Shown here in pieces: positions 22,431 to 26,129 of a stretch of 26,129 nt of DNA; the first letter of the stretch is position 1, and every line of letters starts with the position of its first letter. A program made the translations under genes and the position numbers. The notes under the pieces were generated by a model. The model saw only the letters and a program-made list of their open reading frames with translations, was not told the origin of the DNA and did not search any database. The DNA is from Firmicutes bacterium UBA2530 (GTDB lineage: Bacteria > Bacillota > Clostridia > Tissierellales > Sedimentibacteraceae): assembly GCA_002340985.1 (NCBI GenBank), contig DDNC01000012.1, positions 22,708-48,836 on the forward strand, given 5' to 3'.

Positions 22431-24176
22431 ATGTCTAAAAACAAAAAAATAAATGAGGCGTCTGTGCAGAGAGATCTTACTAAAATGCGCACACCTCATA
22501 CCTATGCAATTATTTTTGCGGTAGTTCTGCTTTGCTGGGCATTGACTTTCATTGTTCCGGCAGGTAAATTCAGCACTCATGACGTTGAATATGTTGATTC
22601 AAGCGGAGATACAAAGACTAAGACCGTATTGATTGCTGATTCCTTCCGTTACAGCTACAATTTGAATACAGCAAATTTAGCTTCGGAATTAAAGGAATTG
22701 AGCAAGGATAGTGCCAGGCTTGAAGAGTTAGGTGTTGACCAAGCTGCTTTGGAGGAGTTGCTTGCAACGGATCCTTCAAAATGGAGCCAATCAGATCTTG
22801 ATGATATCGGTCTGAGCGATGATACTCTTTACGGAATGTATGGCAATTCTATGTATGATACAGGCAAAAAACTCCACAAAACCGCACGTATCTGGGGTAC
22901 TGACGATTACGGCGGATTCGGCTTCATGAACTATGTATTTGAAGGTTTGGCTACTGGAAGCAAGTATGGCTCAGCAGTTGGCATAGTTGCTCTGATACTT
23001 GTTGTTGGAGGTGCATTCGGTATCATTATGAAAACAGGTGCCGTTGATGCTGGTATTTATGCATTTATAAGGAAGACAAAAGGTCTTGAAAGGCTTGCGC
23101 TGCCAATGCTGTTTTTCGTATTTTCATTGGGTGGAGCAACCTTCGGTATGGCGGAGGAAGTAATACCATTTGCAATGATAATGGTTCCATTTGTTATAGC
23201 GCTGGGATATGACTCTATAGTAGCCGTAACTGTAACCTATGTTGCATCTCAGGTTGGTAATGCCGCTTCATGGATGAGTCCGTTCAGCGTTGCGGTAGCT
23301 CAGGGTATAGCCGGAATTCCTGTTCTTTCAGGTGCTTCCTTCAGACTTGCTATGTGGTTCATCGTTACGGGGCTTTCTGCAGGCTACATGATGTTCTATG
23401 CAGAAAAAATAAGAAAAAATCCCGAACTTTCAGTAATGCATAAATCCGACGAACATTTCAGAAGCAGAATAGAAAATACAACACAGCAGGAAATTGAATT
23501 TACATTGGGACACAAGCTCATTCTTTTAGAAATGCTGGCTGTGTTGGTGTGGATTGTATGGGGAGTTACAGCAAAAGGATATTATATTCCTGAAATAGCA
23601 TCTCAGTTCTTTGTAATGGGATTTGTTGCAGGTGTTATAGCTGTTATCTTTAAATTAAACGATATGTCAATAAATGACATGGCATCATCATTCCAGAGCG
23701 GTGTTGCCGATTTGGCAGGAACTGCCGTTGTAGTTGGTATGGCAAAGGGAATATTGCTCGTATTGGGAGGCTCTGATGCCAATGTTGCATCTTCTCTGAA
23801 CACAGTGCTCTACAGCATTGGTCAGGCGCTGGAGGGAGTTCCCGCAACAGTAGCCGCATGGAGCATGTATCTGTTCCAAAGCTTGTTCAATCTTGTTGTA
23901 ACATCAAACTCAGGTCAGGCTGCTTTGACAATGCCTATAATGGCTCCACTGTCAGATATAGTCGGCGTACACAGACAAATAGCTGTTCTTGCCTATCAGC
24001 TGGGTGCAGGATTTGTTGACGCTTTTACACCTGTTTCCGCAAGCTTGATAGGAGTGCTTGGAGTTGCAAGAATCGACTGGTCTAAATGGGCAAAATTCCA
24101 GATTAAAATGCAGGCATTTTTCTTCCTGATGGGTACGATAATAATTGTTACTGCTGTAGCAATTAATTTTCAGTAA
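22431..24176 (+). CDS. YfcC-family (DcuC/ArsB-like) membrane carrier, probable amino-acid or carboxylate transporter
   Basis: The ATG at 22431 follows AGGAGGACTAAT, giving 581 residues; upstream in-frame codons lack a site. The protein has a short cytoplasmic N-terminus, one membrane segment (about 25-43, ending in FIVPAGKFS), then a ~110-residue hydrophilic region, then about a dozen hydrophobic segments. The typical YfcC features are ALILVVGGAFGIIMKTGAVDAGI, GGATFGMAEEVIPFAMIMVPF, SQVGNAASWMSPFSVAVAQGIAGIP and NLVVTSNSGQAALTMPIMAPLSD (regions across residues 190-530). Relatives exchange basic amino acids or carry short carboxylates; substrate is not assignable here. The hydrophilic insert is longer than usual. 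It is a monocistronic gene with its own promoter and terminator. Confidence 0.88.
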   Translation: MSKNKKINEASVQRDLTKMRTPHTYAIIFAVVLLCWALTFIVPAGKFSTHDVEYVDSSGDTKTKTVLIADSFRYSYNLNTANLASELKELSKDSARLEELGVDQAALEELLATDPSKWSQSDLDDIGLSDDTLYGMYGNSMYDTGKKLHKTARIWGTDDYGGFGFMNYVFEGLATGSKYGSAVGIVALILVVGGAFGIIMKTGAVDAGIYAFIRKTKGLERLALPMLFFVFSLGGATFGMAEEVIPFAMIMVPFVIALGYDSIVAVTVTYVASQVGNAASWMSPFSVAVAQGIAGIPVLSGASFRLAMWFIVTGLSAGYMMFYAEKIRKNPELSVMHKSDEHFRSRIENTTQQEIEFTLGHKLILLEMLAVLVWIVWGVTAKGYYIPEIASQFFVMGFVAGVIAVIFKLNDMSINDMASSFQSGVADLAGTAVVVGMAKGILLVLGGSDANVASSLNTVLYSIGQALEGVPATVAAWSMYLFQSLFNLVVTSNSGQAALTMPIMAPLSDIVGVHRQIAVLAYQLGAGFVDAFTPVSASLIGVLGVARIDWSKWAKFQIKMQAFFFLMGTIIIVTAVAINFQ

Positions 24177-24221
24177 TCAGGTGCTGATGTCGGTTAAAAA
24201 AATTCTTATGATATAAAAAGG

Positions 24222-24258
24222 TAGACAGCAATTATTTTCTCATTGCTGTCTATTTTTT
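24222..24258. terminator. Bidirectional intrinsic terminator after the YfcC-family gene
   Basis: TAGACAGCAAT, a 9-nt loop, ATTGCTGTCTA form a perfect 11-bp stem. On the plus strand TTTTTT follows at once; on the minus strand CCTTTTTATA follows. It therefore serves both the carrier gene and the convergent DUF4179 gene. Confidence 0.9.
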
Positions 24259-24290
24259 GTGTTTTGTGTTATCTTAAATATAAACAAATT

Positions 24291-25739
24291 TTAATTCCCA
24301 TCAACAGGCACTTCAAGGCTTCCCACCCTTATCCTGTCAATTTGTCTTATGTCAATCGGCTGCTTAAACATTACATTCAGTGATGAGCTCAGTGCGTTTG
24401 TGCTTGAGCCGCTCTGGTTTACTTCGGCCTCCGAGCCATCCTTCAGAATAACTGTGACTGAATTACTGAAATCGTGATATGTTTTTTCTTCTGGTTTTAA
24501 AAGCTTGTTGCTCATTTCTACATTTATTGAAATAGGTGAAAACTTTATATTTTTAACTGTGTAATTCCTTCCGTTGATTTCTGCATCTTTGTTTGTTACT
24601 ATAGTTCTGGAGGCATTTTTGTAATCTGCCCTGAAATTAATGTTCCATTCTCCTTCTGTAGTACCTAACTTGCTCATTATTTCATACTTGAAATAATAAT
24701 TCTCCAGCTCTGCCATATCTCTTATGTCAAATATATAGTAGTGAAATTCTGTTTCCCCGGATTCTTCAACGTTAAAAAAGTTTCCGTATTTTATATCATC
24801 GGAATCGTCCTTGTTGACAAAGCTCACGGTCCCCAGACTATACTTTTCCAAATCTGTGAAAGCCATCCTGATGCACAGCTTGTTGTCTGCAAAACCTATG
24901 TTTTCAATATATATGTCTCTTAAATTCCTTTCGACAGGAATTTTCATATATTTCCTGGGTAATACATAATTCGGATTAAGATTTTTCTCCACTATTGAGT
25001 TTTTCTCCTTTTCCTCAGGTGTTGTGTCGTAATCATTTTCACCAAAATGAACTGCCGGCACCTTTTCTGTCAGTTCCTGAGAAATATAATTCGGGTTATT
25101 TATCAAAAATTCATACGCATCAAAGCTTTCCAGCGGTTTCTTTATGCTGTATTCGGTTATATCACGGGCATATATTGTCAGCCTGTCCCCGGCAATTTTA
25201 TGCCTTGTATTTCCTGCGATAATAAATGTGGCTTTATTGTCTGACGGGTCCTCGTCCTCTATTTGATACCATGTATAGCCTCCTGAGCTTTTGAAATTAA
25301 GCCTCAGGTCTTCAAATTTTACATAATCCGAATCTTCAAATGTTTCCCCGTTCTCTTTTATAAGCTCCGCAACTATGTAAAAAGAATTTTCATCCCCCAC
25401 CATGCTGGCAATATTCATTTTTATTCCGTTGGATGTATAGTTTTCATCAATAATGGTTCCCATGTCGGCAACATACTTTATGCTGTCTCCAAAAATACGG
25501 TGGTATATTGCACTTAGACCTCCCTGTGCAAACACTGCTGCAAATGAAAGAATTATTGTTATGGCAGCCGTTAACGGAAGTATATATTTTCTTCCTATGC
25601 CTCTCTTTCTCAATCCGGATTTTTTAAGGGTCATTTCCAATATTCTTTTTTTCTCAATATCTGTCATTTCAGTTTCACTGATATCTAAATTTTCATTACT
25701 CAAATCTGCATTATCAAAAAGCTCATATATGTTTTTCAC
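24291..25739 (-). CDS. DUF4179 membrane protein, probable anti-sigma or sigma-linked regulator
   Basis: A 482-residue protein starting at GTG 25739, just after AGGAGGA. The first ~50 residues are cytoplasmic (acidic, then KKSGLRKRGIGRK). One membrane segment spans about 52-71, and ~410 residues lie outside. The outer part matches the DUF4179 pattern (LSAIYHRIFGDSIKYVADMGTII, then NGIKMNIASMVGDENSFYIVAELI; regions 75-145), with a beta-rich C-terminal half resembling the associated DUF5643 type. Such proteins are commonly encoded right after a sigma-70-family gene in Clostridia and Bacilli and are thought to act as its anti-sigma factor. It lacks an obvious zinc-finger (HxxxCxxC) anti-sigma motif. 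It is 10 nt downstream of the sigma gene, whose stop overlaps its ribosome site. Confidence 0.85.
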   Translation of the reverse strand: MKNIYELFDNADLSNENLDISETEMTDIEKKRILEMTLKKSGLRKRGIGRKYILPLTAAITIILSFAAVFAQGGLSAIYHRIFGDSIKYVADMGTIIDENYTSNGIKMNIASMVGDENSFYIVAELIKENGETFEDSDYVKFEDLRLNFKSSGGYTWYQIEDEDPSDNKATFIIAGNTRHKIAGDRLTIYARDITEYSIKKPLESFDAYEFLINNPNYISQELTEKVPAVHFGENDYDTTPEEKEKNSIVEKNLNPNYVLPRKYMKIPVERNLRDIYIENIGFADNKLCIRMAFTDLEKYSLGTVSFVNKDDSDDIKYGNFFNVEESGETEFHYYIFDIRDMAELENYYFKYEIMSKLGTTEGEWNINFRADYKNASRTIVTNKDAEINGRNYTVKNIKFSPISINVEMSNKLLKPEEKTYHDFSNSVTVILKDGSEAEVNQSGSSTNALSSSLNVMFKQPIDIRQIDRIRVGSLEVPVDGN

Positions 25740-25749
25740 GGCGCTCCTC

Positions 25750-26129
25750 CTATAAAATTATTCCCTTATTCAATAACTCTTCCCTTATACCTGCTTTGCA
25801 TCTGTAAAGCTTGTTTTCCACCACTTTAGAATTTAGTTCAAGGGAAGCCGCAATTTCCTTGACAGGCTCAAACAAATAGTATCTCCTGAGAAATATTTCT
25901 CTGTCTGGATAAGGAAGATTATTTATTGTTTCCTTAATTATAGTTTCATTTAGTCTACGGCTTAGCTCATTTGTCATATCAGGCCAATCCATATCTTCTA
26001 AATTCTCGTCCAGCGGCATAAGCTCATCCTTCATTATCTTTCGCCTGTAAACATTGAGTCCAACATGCCGTGCAATAGATATTATGTAGTTTTTAAGCAG
26101 GCCCTTGTCTGGATTATAATTGTCAATGG
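25750..26129 (-). CDS. RNA polymerase sigma-70 family (ECF-type) factor, N-terminus cut by window edge
   Basis: The reading frame is open from the window edge to the stop at 25750, about 126 residues. It should not be started at the internal ATG 26034, because the codons upstream read like the end of sigma region 2 (YNPDKGLLKNYIISIARHVGLNVYRRK, residues ~4-31 of the fragment). Region 4 follows: LPYPDREIFLRRYYLFEPVKEIAASLEL, then the recognition helix SKVVENKLYRCKAGIREEL. A linker of ~40 acidic residues separates the two. It would direct transcription of its own operon, with the DUF4179 protein downstream as probable antagonist. The signal is unknown. Confidence 0.9.
   Translation of the reverse strand, partial: IDNYNPDKGLLKNYIISIARHVGLNVYRRKIMKDELMPLDENLEDMDWPDMTNELSRRLNETIIKETINNLPYPDREIFLRRYYLFEPVKEIAASLELNSKVVENKLYRCKAGIREELLNKGIIL

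Noticed and set aside
22163..22492. A 109-codon minus-strand ORF antisense to the carrier start
   Set aside because: It has no ribosome site, its composition is that of AT-rich intergenic DNA, and it overlaps the well-supported promoter and start of the YfcC-family gene.
25750..26034. A complete 94-residue sigma-like protein starting at the internal ATG
   Set aside because: The open frame continues to the window edge and encodes sigma region 2 sequence, so the gene is truncated by the window, not short.
1..26129. CRISPR arrays, transposases, prophage genes, tRNA or rRNA genes
   Set aside because: I saw no regularly spaced repeats, integrase or transposase motifs, or cloverleaf or rRNA sequences on either strand.

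Overview
The window looks like chromosome of a motile, AT-rich member of the Clostridia (Firmicutes). The evidence is strong GGAGG-type ribosome binding sites, flagellin behind a sigma-D/sigma-28-type promoter, a 4Fe-4S protein and two radical SAM enzymes, a non-mevalonate isoprenoid pair (ispD, ispF), a bacteriohemerythrin, and an ECF sigma factor paired with a DUF4179 protein. I cannot fix genus or species. Nearly everything is read from the minus strand; only nadK and a YfcC-type carrier are on the plus strand.

Layout, left to right. (1) 1-4223, minus: the N-terminus of an FtsH-like AAA protein (cut by the window edge), then a tight operon that in transcription order is RluA-type pseudouridine synthase, type I asparaginase, PHP phosphoesterase, ispD, ispF. 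A 100-bp divergent region separates it from nadK (plus), which ends at a 15-bp bidirectional terminator. (2) 5210-7151, minus: an OmpR-type response regulator and its histidine kinase. (3) 7317-10905, minus: chemoreceptor, bacteriohemerythrin and flagellin (hag). Flagellin has a clear sigma-28 promoter, an A/T-tract UP-like element, a ~100-nt structured leader and its own terminator. (4) 10960-22007, minus: ten co-directional genes leading into hag: two GT2-TPR glycosyltransferases at the two ends, two other GT2 enzymes, a polysaccharide pyruvyl transferase-family protein, two tandem radical SAM/SPASM-type enzymes, a FrhB-like 4Fe-4S protein, a hexapeptide acyltransferase and glucose-1-phosphate cytidylyltransferase. 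A 40-codon ORF with an internal repeat overlaps the second radical SAM stop. (5) 22362-24258, plus: a YfcC-family carrier with promoter, operator-like palindrome and terminator. (6) 24291-26129, minus: a DUF4179 membrane protein and the C-terminal part of its sigma-70-family partner (cut by the edge).

Most likely reading: region 4 makes and attaches an unusual flagellin glycan or related surface glycan. It sits directly upstream of hag on the same strand, has no clear intrinsic terminator before hag, and carries sigma-28-like -10 elements (CCGATAT, GCCGATAG) ahead of its first two genes. These would tie glycan synthesis to the flagellar programme. The hag leader also carries GGA motifs, one overlapping the Shine-Dalgarno sequence, in the arrangement known for CsrA control of hag in Bacillus subtilis. 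The glycan structure cannot be read from sequence. The radical SAM pair plus FrhB-like protein is the least explained part of the locus.
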